A DNA stretch of 64,000 bases from Sipunculus nudus (lineage: Eukaryota; Annelida; Sipuncula; Golfingiida; Sipunculidae): the NCBI GenBank assembly GCA_026874595.1, contig CM049307.1, positions 91,699,830 to 91,763,829 of the forward strand. The letters run 5' to 3'. The position numbers and the translations under genes are program-made. Positions 26,301 through 36,892 of the stretch are shown in pieces. Numbering within the stretch: position 1 is the first letter of the stretch; every line of letters starts with the position of its first letter. The notes under the pieces are model-generated. The model was not told the DNA's origin. It worked only from the letters and a program-made list of their open reading frames with translations, and did not search any database.

Positions 26301-29300
26301 AGAAAGACCTTGTCCCATTATATAGTCAAGAATGTTAAAAAAAATATGTAGGTAACAAACCATTTACACAGCGTGGCGGCTCGTACCCAGCCTGACAGGG
26401 ACAGATGCCTGATTCTTTATCACATTGTCCTGGTGTGTCACAGTTCTGGGAACAAATAACGGTGCAGTTGTGTCCATAATGACCTTGTCCACATTCTGAC
26501 AAAAAGGGAAAGCATTAAGGTGTAAATATTAATTAATCTCAAATTCTTTTTATATTATTTTTTGTTTGATCAATTAGGCAATCATTTTATAAAAACTAAC
26601 CATGGGCAAACATTTTGTGATAAAAATATTCTATTCATAATTAATAGCTTGTAAGTACTGTACATTTAAAATGATTGTTTTCATGGACAATCCACGACGC
26701 AGGATACATGCACACGCTATACCTGTATGGCAATCGAATCCCGTCCAGCCTGCTGGACAACCTGATCGACAATACCCCGTGGTCTTGTCACAAACTTCCT
26801 CTTGATTTTGACAGCGACAAGACCTGTCACAGTTTACCCCAAAACGTTTGTCCTTACACTCTGAAATGAAATATTTTCTGTATGTACGCAATTGAAATAC
26901 TTTAGAGAATTCATTTCATCACTTAAGGATTAAACATCAACACAATTACCTACTTTGTATTGTGTGAAAATTTATTTATTCTTGGTTTCCAGACGTTCCC
27001 GAAACAGGAAGATTGTTGTGGTAGAATCCTATGGGAAACACTTACTGATGATATCTCAAAAAAGATAACGAATGCCTTTTTTTTACACAATTCACAAACT
27101 CGAACTTGATGACTGCTTTCATGGAAAGAACCACATGTGAAACTGGACTTGAACAATTTTAGATAAGACATAGAGCAAATATGTGTTCACATATCGATTT
27201 TTTGTTTTATCTTTTTCATGTATACTTTGCTGATCACGTGAAAGTTTATGTTACTTATGTTGGCTGTTTAATGTAAACCTAGATACACCCAAGATCCCTG
27301 GAGAAAAATGTGACAAACAAAATTATAAATGGCTCTTACGCCAGTCTTTTTAGGGAAGCTAAGTTCTTTAATTTATTAATGTATGGGTTAAATAAAATTA
27401 ATTTTTTTCTCTTAAGGTAGACTTAACCAAAGTAAGTTTAGGCCTGATGTAACAAAATCTAACAAAAATATAAAGCAATGCACAGGCGAGATGACTTGTT
27501 TATTAAATGTCTGAGACATTAAAGGCACATTCAACAAGGCATTTTTCTTATACACTCATCTAAATTTTAAGAATCTTGAAATCTTATTTTGTGAAAATAT
27601 CAAACCTTGGCAAGTTAGTCCCTGGAAATCTCCAGGACATTCTCCGCTAGTACAAAGACCAGTATCAGAGGAGCATGTATTATCTTGGTCATTACAATGA
27701 CATTCTGACACGCAGTTTATTCCAAATCGACCAATCGGACAATCTTTAAAGAAATGTGTGCGGTCAAAGAGGGAAAACCGTTTCAGAGGGCAAATGCATG
27801 GACATCGGATTACTGATTATAATATCACCCGTTTAACCTAATTTGTTATTAAACATTTAACGAGTTTTATTAAAATCTATATGCAAATAAAGCTGAACTA
27901 CTAATACAAATTCGGCTGATGTACATGATTGTACAAAGTGTATAATCACAGACAAATGCATTTTGTTTGTTACATATAAATGTATGTGCTTTAACTCATA
28001 TGATATACTCACCACATGCCTGAATTGTACACCATCCATAATTCCAATTATCAGGTGAATCATTACAAAAACACCACGGGGATCGTGAATGGCCAGTTGG
28101 GTCCTGTAGCTCGGTTGGGTTTCTGCAGTAGTTTGAAGCTTTCCTTAGGTCCTTTTCAGGAAATTTGACACTAGTGTAACCTCTCTTTGGCGGGTACCAC
28201 GGAATACAATCACGACCCTTGTCGTCTTTTGAACGCTTTCCTTGATACTGGGCACCAAGTGGATCATTGTAAATGCAAGAGGAAGCTGGAAGAAAATATA
28301 CCCAGGTCAAATATCTGCTCGAAGCTGCATTCTTTCTCAAATTGTGTCATTTCGGTCCATTGGACATACTGGCTTATTTTTTCCGAATATCTAACATTCA
28401 CTGATCGATCTGTCGGTTACCCCGTGATGCAGTTATGATCAGAAAAGGTTCAGCTCCAGGTAGTTAGTTATCTCAAAATCATGACACTCTTATTCTCTAA
28501 GGACCCTTATCGAGGGCAATAGACGTTGACAAATGGAATTCTAAATATGTGTCTACATTTATATCAATGATTTTCCATTAACACAACATTGTAACTCCAG
28601 AGGTAGACTACTCAGATTTAAAAAAATTGGGTTGTCCTATCAGTTAAAAAAATATTAGATGGTATTGTTCTCCGTATAAGCGTTCATAATGGTATATTGT
28701 TAATCTTGTAACTACAATTTTTATCATTAAGATTCATTTTTCGTTCAGTTACAGCTGATCTAATATGATTATTCCTGTTATAAAAGCAAACTTTGTGATA
28801 TGGTTGTTCTAATTCACCTAGCAGGCATCCAGGTCCCCATGATATCCCAGGACAGCTCTCACAATGGCCCGTCACATTGTTGCAGGGTCCATTGCACAGA
28901 CAGTTATACCGACACTGCCAGCCGAACCTACCAGAGGGACAGCCTGTAGCAACAAATGTAAATGAAATGGTTCAGGTATTTTCTATATATGTTTCCTAAA
29001 TGGAAAGATATATTTAAAAAAACAATGTAGAATATATAAGATGCCAGCGAACATTCTTACCTTCTAATATAACAAGCAGTCCAATATTTATAACGCATGG
29101 AAAGAACATAATTATGAATACATAACCTCCGTAGTTTGAGTTTAATTGCTAGCATAAAAAGGGGCCAGCTTAGTTTATAACAAATATACAGTGATAATGA
29201 AAACCAGATAAATCATATTCCAAATAACTGGTGACATTGTTGGTGAGCATGTATACACACCTCCTGCTGAGGTCAATAACAACATGACCAACAAGAGAAA

Positions 29301-30869
29301 CGTCAGGCCCACGTGCAGCTTCCTATAAACCAGAATATATTATAAGAGAATGTCTAGTGACGTGTGGTTATAATGAATACAACACTTATGAATACAAACA
29401 AAATGAAACTAACTTAAAAATATTGTACATCTTTTACGAGTAATTTTGATTAATAATTATGTTTACTTGCTTAAGCTCAATACTCCATATTTACATATGC
29501 AGTGTGTATGAAATTGTGTGAGTGCGTGTATGTGCACTTATACCTAGTAAGGAAACTGACGCCCGTGATTCCATGAATACACGTGGGATGCGCATACACA
29601 TTGGGGGGTTCATGTTATGTTTTGGATATAAATATAGTAAAATATGCAGTCAGTGTTTTAATTCTTTAAGCTAAGCAAACATAAATGGTTGAATAGGATA
29701 AATTAACACGCTAATGGCTCAAAATGCTCACACAAACAATCCACCTAGCTCCCATTTTAGCTCTCACAAATTGGGGGTCCATCTTATGTTTTTGATATAA
29801 ATATAGTAAAAATACAAAGTCAGTGCTTTAATTCTTTAAGCTAAGTGAACATGAATGGTTAAGAATGATAAATTAACACGCTAACGGATGATGCCAGCTG
29901 TTCATTCACTTGTGTAAGAAACGTATATAAATCTGAATGTTAAGGCATGATACGGTATGATATGTTGCTTTTTGTATGAAAGCCATGTAAACTACTGAAC
30001 ATATATTGGTTTGTTTGGTCAAATGTGGTACAAAGAAATCCTTTTATGGTTATGTGTGGACGATTAATCATGACTGGGATTAAAGTCTTTGCTCATTTAC
30101 TAATGAGGTGATTTGCTCAGGAGATAACTGGCAGGTGAATATTACCTGGCTTACGGTTACTGCTCTTTTTTTTGCAGTACCAATTACACAAGTACGTATA
30201 GCTAAGAGTTATTATAGTGAACTCTTAACCGTGGTCATTGATACAGTTATGATGACCATACTAAATATGACAGAAACTAAATTTAAAATGCTCATTTTAT
30301 TTATTCCTCTCTTATTTCATCTCAAAATGCTCACACAGACAATCCACCTAGCTCCCATTAGATACATATACTACCCGAGTATAATTTGATGGCTGTCAGG
30401 AGTCACAACAGCTGCATACTTCACTCTTAATAATGTTTTATCAGTGTTAAACATGATAGAATACTTTTGGGGAAACATTTACATTCGGAGAGTAATTGAT
30501 AACGATAACAATTACTTTCATTTTAAAATAAATTTAATCGATAGCGATTACGAGTACATGATAAAAACGTAATCGATTGAAATTGATTACGATTACCGGT
30601 TACGATTACCCCATGTCTGATATGATCACATATACAGATTTATTAAATCAATTTCAAGAAAAGTATGATCTGTTTGATTGATATATGCAACCTTCACCTT
30701 TATGATATATGGAATTGCCACTTCATTTAATACTATTTTGTCCCATAAATAGTTTGCACGTGTAAAGTAATGGTCATGATTCAAGGAAACAAGTTATGAT
30801 GAATAAGAATGCTTAAAAAAAAGAAATTTAGTGAACCTACCACATAGATCTTCCTAAATTAAGTTCCAT
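16208..30869 (-). CDS. Gene A: kringle/EGF-repeat single-pass receptor with tyrosine-containing tail
   Basis: Fifteen coding exons were read on the minus strand with GT-AG boundaries: 30841-30869, 29261-29322, 28818-28943, 28013-28285, 27606-27743, 26723-26860, 26361-26495, 25829-25963, 25459-25593, 24933-25074 (frameshifted), 24616-24715, 23942-23976, 23563-23633, 22723-22750, 16208-16335. Without the frameshifted exon the CDS is 1533 nt, giving 510 residues and one stop. Order: signal peptide (1-30), MEGF-type EGF (31-72), kringle (73-163), five EGF-like domains, TM (about 403-424), 86-residue tail with Tyr444, 466, 479 and 489. All ectodomain exons after the signal exon are phase 1-1. The ectodomain resembles the CED-1/Draper/MEGF10 style of scavenger or engulfment receptor, but with an added kringle; ligand and function are not known. 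It is paralogous to gene B and transcribed divergently from it. The exon chain keeps phase throughout, so the model is strong; extra tail exons in the 6.4 kb last intron cannot be excluded. Confidence 0.8.
16741..16869. mobile_element. Short MITE with CAGTAAACC ends in gene A last intron
   Basis: A 129-base segment starts CAGTAAACCCCGCCTAACG and ends ...GAGGTTTTATTG, with TA on both sides. It has internal repeats of CGACCACCTC. It is probably related to the element at 55647. Confidence 0.6.
16870..22722. other. Last intron of gene A (part)
   Basis: This intron sequence contains a TA tract at 16921-16956, a possible hAT terminus near 17880-18013 (GGACTGGACC-type units ending GGTCCGCACCTCTAG), and C/G runs at 18656, 19510, 21794 and 22446. 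No further exon of gene A could be supported, although small tail exons could be missed. Confidence 0.5.
22723..23976 (-). CDS. Gene A exons 12-14: membrane-proximal cytoplasmic tail
   Basis: Three small exons keep frame with each other: 23942-23976 (35 bases, R-N-H-S-R-N-T-E-A-S-R), 23563-23633 (71 bases, containing D-V-Y-S-E-I-S-E-I) and 22723-22750 (28 bases, G-L-Y-E-N). All have good acceptors (TTTCAG, TTTCAG, CTTCAG) and GTGAGA, GTGGAG and GTGAGT donors. Tyr444 lies in an acidic Y-x-x-I context and Tyr466 in a Y-x-N context of the type bound by Grb2-like SH2 domains when phosphorylated. Phosphorylation itself is inferred. Confidence 0.65.
24616..24715 (-). CDS. Gene A exon 11: transmembrane segment
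   Basis: The exon begins in phase 1 after AAAG and ends in phase 2 at GTAAGT. It encodes a Ser/Thr-rich stalk (E-Y-T-K-S-S-T-Q-G) and then about 20 hydrophobic residues rich in Val, Ala, Leu and Phe, ending H-A-M-V-Y-W. This fits a single membrane span of a type I receptor. Gene B exon 13 (60469-60559) occupies the same place and also ends in phase 2. Confidence 0.75.
24933..25074 (-). pseudogene. Gene A exon 10: frameshifted EGF exon
   Basis: The acceptor TTATAG is followed by an in-phase start E-C-D-A-G-T-F-G-M-N-C, but the frame then meets TAA near 25025. In another frame the rest reads as the second half of an EGF module (C-H-N-R-S-E-V-C ... C-R-E-G-W-R-G-P-G-C) up to a good GTAGGT donor. 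The exon is 142 bases, one more than a multiple of three; two bases appear to be missing near 25034, just before the C-x-C pair. The flanking exons join in frame if it is skipped. It could be a real lesion, a polymorphism or an assembly indel. Confidence 0.65.
25459..27743 (-). CDS. Gene A exons 5-9: five EGF-like domain exons
   Basis: The exons are 27606-27743 and 26723-26860 (138 bases each) and 26361-26495, 25829-25963 and 25459-25593 (135 bases each). All are phase 1-1 and each encodes one EGF-like module of about 45 residues with eight cysteines. The first two have an F-G-x-x-C-x3-C-x-C layout. The other three share C-D-K-x-S-G-x-C-x-C-x-A-G-Y-x-P-P. The second (26.8 kb) is very close to gene B exon 6. 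The third (26.4 kb) is closest to gene B exon 9 rather than exon 7. Confidence 0.85.
28013..28285 (-). CDS. Gene A exon 4: kringle domain
   Basis: One 273-base phase 1-1 exon holds a whole kringle. Visible hallmarks are Y-Q-G-K after the first Cys, D-C-I-P-W around the second, N-Y-C-R-N-P around the third, S-P-W-C-F at the fourth, then G-W-C-T-I and the closing A-C. The six standard cysteines are present plus one extra in W-C-F-C-N-D. Kringles are autonomous binding modules known from plasminogen-type proteases and from receptors such as ROR and Kremen. A complete kringle in a single exon flanked by phase 1 introns is an easily shuffled unit. Confidence 0.9.
28818..28943 (-). CDS. Gene A exon 3: MEGF-type EGF domain
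   Basis: A 126-base phase 1-1 exon encodes a cysteine-rich module beginning G-C-P-S-G-R-F-G-W-Q-C, with a C-L-C-N-G-P-C core and C-E-S-C-P-G at its end. The spacing fits the laminin/MEGF kind of EGF repeat. It is nearly the same as gene B exon 3 (53856-53981). The acceptor is CTACAG and the donor GTGAAT. Confidence 0.8.
29261..29322 (-). CDS. Gene A exon 2: signal peptide core
   Basis: This 62-base exon encodes a basic start (K-L-H) followed by a leucine-rich hydrophobic run and small residues T-S-A-G, which fits signal peptide cleavage at the exon 2/3 junction. The acceptor is TTTATAG and the donor GTGTGT. Exon 2 of gene B (53443-53504) has exactly the same length and phase. Confidence 0.75.
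29599..29886 (+). repeat. Tandem ~170-base repeat in gene A intron 1
   Basis: Two units share TTGGGGG, ATGTTATGTTTTGGATATAA, AATTCTTTAAGCTAAG and GATAAATTAACACGCTAA. The linker CTCAAAATGCTCACACA...TCCACCTAGCTCCCATT appears again at about 30322-30362. Confidence 0.75.
30480..30620. repeat. Solo hAT-like terminal array
   Basis: A run of AATCGATTACGATTACC-like units ends in CCCCATGTCTG, which resembles one end of a hAT element related to, but different from, the one at 33.2 kb. I did not find the other end. Confidence 0.4.
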
Positions 30870-30921
30870 CCAAGAGGCATGTAGACCCATGATTTTTTTC
30901 CGCCGTCCTTATTACATGTCT
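30841..30921 (-). CDS. Gene A exon 1: short 5'UTR plus start codon
   Basis: An AG acceptor at 30923-30922 opens the exon and a GTAGGT donor follows base 30841. The ATG at 30869-30867 reads M-E-L-N-L-G-R-S-M-W into exon 2 in phase 2. The matching exon of gene B (52671-52746) has its ATG at the same distance, 29 coding bases, from the same donor. That agreement decides the start. An upstream ATG in another frame hits a stop and does not match the phase of exon 2. Confidence 0.7.
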
Positions 30922-31684
30922 CTTAAAATGCACATGATCAAGTGAAAAAAATACACACACACACACACATATATATATATATTACACCCAGTGTAGATTT
31001 TACAAGAAACTACTGCAAGAGTGCTCAGTGGTACTGAACCAGAGCTTCACAGAATCAATAACATTGGGCAGACATATTTATACTACTAAGGTTTGTGCAA
31101 CTTGCTGTTACACTGACCAGTTAAAGTGATACTGGGTGGTGTACTCCCCTCTTGCGGCGGTCTATTGACTTTTTTTTATTTGCGCTGGTGAAATTTAAGA
31201 TTCGCTCCTATGTTACGTTAGGCTATTGTACTGATTTATGGCTATCAATTATTATCGAGACACTTTCCACAAAAGTATATTTGAATGCCTATTGGACAAC
31301 GTTTGATACTGGTAGTAGAACAACGTATGCTTTAAATTGTTTAAGAGAGGTATCAAAGTAATATTACTTAGACAATTGCTGAATTTCTAATTTGTACTAA
31401 ATTTGAATTGTTCTTAATTGTAAAATTAAATGAGCTGATTGATGATTACTGAAACGACTTTCGTAGCCGATATTAGTGAGCGCCAGGAGCTGCATTTTGG
31501 CGTTGTATATTGGGCGATATTACTAGAGTTCCTGACGCCAGTGTTCAGAAATATTTGTTCATTTTAAGACTGGATCTGTAACAACCAGGAATATCCTTTT
31601 AGTGGAAAATATGTTTTTTTTCTACATGTCGATCATTGGCTTTATTTTTGAAAAACGGTCATAACAAACTATTTTGTATACCTT

Positions 31685-31743
<59 letters not shown>

Positions 31744-33234
31744 GGCCTTTTCAAGGCAAATATTAGAAAGGTAGTTAATATGATCCACTAATATAGATTA
31801 TATATTTTCAGGTGTTTTATTGACGAAGGTACTTCAAGTAGGTTAGGAATAATCAGAAATTCTAATCCACTTGATTTTCCTAGTTAGGCATTTCTTTGAT
31901 TTTACTATTCTATCTGGTATATCAGGTGGGTGTGAAGTATTGGGTGCAGAAGTTCTCACTATTTTAGAAAGGGTTTAAGATTTTTATTAACGATGCTAGG
32001 GATGTAGAAATATACGTAATTGCTGATGGTATATAAAGAACTAGATACAACCGTTCTGAAAACCTGTAAGAGGAAGATGAATATTAATATTTCTATTTCG
32101 TATATTGGGCGGCGGGGGCACTGCAGGTGCTATGAGGGGAAATAAATCGGTGAACCAACTGGTGTTCGGTATGGCTTGAATATTTCAATATCCCGGTTCT
32201 GGATATAATCAATATACTTGACAAGTCGCTTACTACAAATATGTATTCTTGGTTCTTGAAATACCTTGGTTAGGTTTTTTCTTGTCTGGTAGGCCATGCT
32301 AACAGATGACCCTCTCAGGGACGGCTAGACTGTTAAACCTGTACGTCATCCCTGTACATTCCTCAACTAACACAAACAAAAGCGGTTACAGCAACCACAT
32401 CCAGTTCTTCAAAACTTCGCCAGAAAAATAGAAGTTTGAAAATATAGTTTGAATATAATCTGTCTCCCAAAACTGAGTGTTCATTCATTAAAATAAATTG
32501 TGAACGGATGGTTCCTATGACCTTAACCTTTGACCTTGTGACCCAAAAATCGGCAAAGTTCTTCCCCTATCGATAGGTCTCATGTGACCCCAAAGTCAAG
32601 GAATTGTTTACTTTAGTAGAGGGCAATATACACATCAAATTTGAAGCAAAATTGTTGATTCAAAATTGTTGAGTTATCATTTTGAAGTTATTCTGGACGG
32701 ATGGCCACTTTGACTTTGATTTTGTGAATCCTAATCGACAAAAATCTTCCTTTATTGGCAGGTGGGATGAAAATATTTTTGCTTGAAATACATCCACAGT
32801 CTTTTTAAAGTGATGGGTTCCGCGACCTTCACCTTTTGACTTCATGACCCCAAAATCGATCGGCTTCGTACTGGGGCGTTGGCAATTTATAAATCTAGTT
32901 TCGAACAAATATATCAATACAAACTAGAATTATCAATCATTAACGAATTTGTGGATTGGCAGACGGATAAAGGGACGGGCTGAGGGACAAGGTGATTACT
33001 TTAGGGCACCCACTTATTAAAAGGGGCCCTAACTAGTCATAATCAATTAACACACCATGTTTCAGGACACTAGATGAAACTACATATGAGAAGTATATGT
33101 CATCTGGCAGTCTCAAAAACAGAAGAAAACTATAGTAAAAATAGAAAAATATTCAGATTACAATATGTCGGCTTTGCATGCATTAATTGTCGAGAAATCG
33201 TAGGTTATCCATAGAATTATTATGGGGTACAAAC
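30922..33234. other. Intergenic, upstream of gene A exon 1
   Basis: It contains a CA/TA microsatellite at about 30954-30982, a long TA tract (31687-31740) and the repeat at 32460-33010. No coding exon is visible. Further 5' untranslated exons of gene A could lie here. Confidence 0.45.
32460..33010 (+). repeat. Diverged copy of the TGACCTTTGACC unit family
   Basis: It contains GACCTTAACCTTTGACCTTG, CACCTTTTGACTTCATGACC and TTCCTTTATTGGCAGG blocks that parallel the 40.2-41.1 kb units, then a GGACGGGCTGAGGGAC-type end and AAAGGGGCCCTAA. Confidence 0.55.
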
Positions 33235-34545
33235 CAGAGTTGGGTCCAAATACTTTTAAAGTAATCGATTACAAATACAATTACTTTTTAAAATAATCGA
33301 TTACAATTACAATTACTTTTGTATTTTAACAAATGTAATCGATTGCAATTACAATAACTTATTAAAGTAATTGCAATTACTTTTTCAATTACTTTTGTTT
33401 TTAAAGGCTATTGACATTATGATAGTAACAACAACTGGATCAGATATTGGTGTGAGCTCTTAAATTTCTGTGGCAATCACAACAATGACTAAATGAATTT
33501 ATTTAAATAAATGTATTAAACTCGAAAGCTCTCCGAGACTGCATGTTTTCCTTCATCAACATTCTTAGATCATTGATCTTGAATATAATCAGAATTCTGA
33601 TCAAATTAATTAAATTAATAATCAAATTATCTCGTAAGCACTCGAAATATATCAATCCACGCCGAGAAATGTGTGTCACAATTCAAACTTGATGGTTGCA
33701 TCACAGGTCAGGTGTGTCTCGGACTGTCTCCTATATATCAGGCGGTGCGAATAAGGCAACACTTTTGCTTAAAATCCATGCAGTGTCAACTTACATCCCA
33801 TTTGAAAACTGATGCTTTCACAAGCAAAGTACTATAAATATCCAGACAGTATAGTGTTTTATCTTTTAAAATATTATGGTATCTGCCAATATTGTGTTCT
33901 GAAACCATTGCTTTCTCCTTTGCACAAATCAAATTAAACTTGTGCCAGTTGCTTCTTTCAGTGGTGCCAAATGCAAACTTAGTGCACATACCACCTGGTG
34001 ACTTCACCAAGCAGTTTCACAAATCAAGAATTATCAATCTTCCAACTTTCTTCTCCTTAGCTGAGAGTTGTCACGCATGCACAAGATGAGACCATTGGTA
34101 GTATGAACCGACACATGTCGACTGTGTATACTGACACACATAACCATACCACAATTAACACGTAAATTGGAGATAATAAGTCAGTGTGCCTGGAAAAGTT
34201 TTGTTGGGAAACTTTTATATTCAGGGAAAATGAATAGTATAAGATAAAACACATGGCTTCAATTTTTTATGTGCCTTAGAAGTAAATGAGATGTTCAGTG
34301 CTTACCGCCATGGAAAATTTTGGTTGTTCTGTAGGTATGCTTCAATAAATTTTAAAGTTTGATGGAATTATACTTAAGAGTAATTGAAAAGTAATTGTTC
34401 AAACAATTACTTTTCAAAAGCAATCAATTACAATTACTATTACTTTCCATGATAAGAAAAAGTAATCGATTACAATTACAATTACTTGAAAAAGTAATTG
34501 TAATTACAATTACTTCAATTACAATTACTTTTGGACCCAACTCTG
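33235..34545. mobile_element. hAT-like non-autonomous transposon
   Basis: The ends are inverted: CAGAGTTGGGTCCAAA at the left and TTTGGACCCAACTCTG at the right. The flanks are GTACAAAC (33227-33234) and GTACACAC (34546-34553), an 8-base target duplication with one mismatch. Both ends, TIR sequence CAGAG and 8-base duplication point to the hAT superfamily. Inside each end are arrays built on AATTACTTTT and TAATCGATTAC. No transposase ORF is present. Confidence 0.85.
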
Positions 34546-34553
34546 GTACACAC

Positions 34554-36439
34554 ATGGTCGCAGTGACCTTATTTTACCTATCAAAGCAGATTTTTATTGC
34601 CCTGTATGGAAGTTCAGCAGGAAGTGTATAGGTCCAGCAGTAACGATTTCTAGTTTACCAACGGGTCGCCGGGGGAACGACCGGACACCCAGCCGAAAAC
34701 GACGGAGAAGGGGATATCGTTAAAGATCAGCATGACTGTACGTCGTCTGACCTAACAGCTGTACACAACTTAAGACAAAAAGAAAACTGTCCCCATCCCT
34801 GAAGTGCATCATAAGTTGGTCATTCACGGCCACCATATCCAGAGGAATTACAAAAAGACACCTTTTGCCTCCCTGGATGTACATACAAATACCAATACCG
34901 ACATCAAAAAGAACAGAAAAAAAATCTGACTGCAGATGACCCCGCTAAAACACACATACCACTTTTTATAAACCATCGATGGTTTAAATTACTGCTTAAG
35001 TCCGTGATTGTCCAGGAGGCTGTATGGTCTAACCCTATTTTATAAGTCTATACTGTCCATGATGACTAGGCCTATGTTACCACAGCAACGGCTAAGATTT
35101 AACATGAAGGTGACCTTTAATGAACCATGTCTTGTTGGACATGAGCCACACAACTTTAACAATGTATAAATAGGCACTTAGATTGTACTTTGATGTTGTT
35201 AGTAACCATGCAACTACATTTTCTCAAACTATTAATGGTTCCCATTAATCATGTTACTGGCATCAAGGCAACGACGCTTATTTTACATCTTAATTCATTA
35301 CATGATATAAATCAAATCTTGATCTTAGTCGACTTGGCAGATTTAAATACACATTTCTGGTAACTTAGCTTATGATTTTATGGTGTTTAGTTAAAAATAT
35401 ATGGGTTTTCTGATATTCCTGATTTTCGCTGATGCGTTGCCATGGCAACGGCTCTGGCGCTCACACCCACCGTCAATTAATTAGCAAACATGCAGAATAT
35501 GATAGCTCACCACCCATGCTAACAAGAAAATAGGGTGGAAATTGGTGTCTAAGGGGGGGGGGGTCGATATTTTTGCTGTCTATGATGTGAGCGTAAAGCT
35601 AATAATTACAGAACGGAGAGTACCTTAAGTACATCATATTATGGTCTTTAAACACCTTAGCTAAATCTGGTATAGCATTCCCGTGGTGCGGAGTGTGACA
35701 CGCAAGGATCAGTTAAACATGTGATATACCCAACAACATAACTGAACAGAATAGTCCTTATAAACTCAACACCTTTGTATGGACAAACGTTCGGTTGTAA
35801 TGTTCACTGTGATTTCCTTATTCGCCGAAAGAGGGAAGGTCACGGGAGTAAAGAACCACAATCTGGAATTTTGCCTCACATCTAGGTGGTTCATCGAGAC
35901 TTATATCAAGTGTACGGGATTTCTAATAGCATCTGATTTATCCAGTTAGGGCTTGCACAAATGTCTAATTGCACATGCACAAGACGTCTTCATGAGGAAA
36001 CCACCCAGCCATCTTACAAAATAGATGATGGCGTGCAGTTGCAATTAAAAGATAGAAATTGGTACTCCACATAAACAACACATATGATCAGGCCCCTTAC
36101 ACAATATCATGACCTGTTGCTAATATAGATCAATACAGTTATTTTACATTTCATATTGGGCATATATATGCCATAAAATAAATCGCTGTTAAGAAAAAGC
36201 AGTCATCATACTTTCCACTCATTGAAAAATAATCTTCCAACGAGATTTTACTTCACCGATCGGTGAAGGCATAAATTTTTAATGGAACGAGGTAAAACTA
36301 TTGGAAATGATGTAACAGTATGATGCCCGTTATAATGAATTTTGGTTTCCTGTGGGACACCTGTATTATACTGTCGGGTAAACGTTAAAAACTCTAAAGG
36401 TAATAACAGACATAGAAAGGACCGATATAAGCCATATTC
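34554..36439. other. Intergenic stretch between hAT element and putative first exon
   Basis: Apart from the palindrome at 35435 and a G run at about 35552-35563 I see nothing identifiable. No right-arm counterpart was recognised for most of it. Confidence 0.45.
35435..35450. promoter_or_regulatory. Perfect palindrome CGTTGCCATGGCAACG (RFX X-box-like)
   Basis: The 16-base perfect palindrome matches the GTTGCCATGGCAAC form of the RFX X-box. It lies in the intergenic region 4.5 kb upstream of the gene A start codon. Related GGCAACG pieces nearby (about 35085 and 35270) suggest it may belong to a diverged local repeat, so a regulatory role is uncertain. Confidence 0.3.
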
Positions 36440-36600
36440 AATTGTGGAGCAGGACAGTGAATAATCTTTATGGGAGAAAACAAAATTGTGTAAAGACTTA
36501 CGTCAATTGTCCTAAATGATTCACTTTTCGAAATCCTTTCTAGCGTAACAGTGGGTCTTGCAAGTCCCGAGCCAGTTCTAACAAGGGAGTAAAATTGTGC
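36440..36600 (-). promoter_or_regulatory. Putative noncoding first exon / promoter-proximal block of gene A
   Basis: About 150 bases here are the close inverted counterpart of 50812-50960. Both copies keep a strong splice donor GAC or CAC followed by GTAAGTC (donor on the minus strand at 36501). Each lies upstream of its receptor's ATG exon. Conservation of a donor with no open reading frame suggests a 5' untranslated exon. The upstream limit and the transcription start cannot be seen. Confidence 0.4.
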
Positions 36601-36830
36601 CTGTTGCTATCACTTTGACACGTGTTTGACATCGATGGCTCTCAAACAGTTTCAAGTTGTTTTCGCCCTCTGGGATATAACTCACCATAAATGATCGGAA
36701 TCGGACTTTCATCACAAACACTTGATCAACAGGTCTGATATATATAGCTGCAGACAAAAATAGGTTTATCATGTGACTTTCATAAACATATTTTAGAATA
36801 ATATAAGCAAGAAATCGCTCTCGCTCTCTG

Positions 36831-36831
36831 G

Positions 36832-36890
<59 letters not shown>

Positions 36891-36892
36891 AT
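36831..36892. repeat. Compound (GTCT)n(CT)n(TA)n microsatellite
   Basis: The tract runs from GTCTGTCTGTCTGTC through CTCTCTCTCT to TATATATATA. A minus-strand ORF across it is simple-sequence translation only. Confidence 0.9.

Noticed and set aside
30841-30921. Gene A exon 1 as a pseudogenised exon with an in-frame stop
   Set aside because: The stop appears only in the frame of an upstream ATG. In the frame required by exon 2 the second ATG (30869) is open and matches gene B exactly in length.
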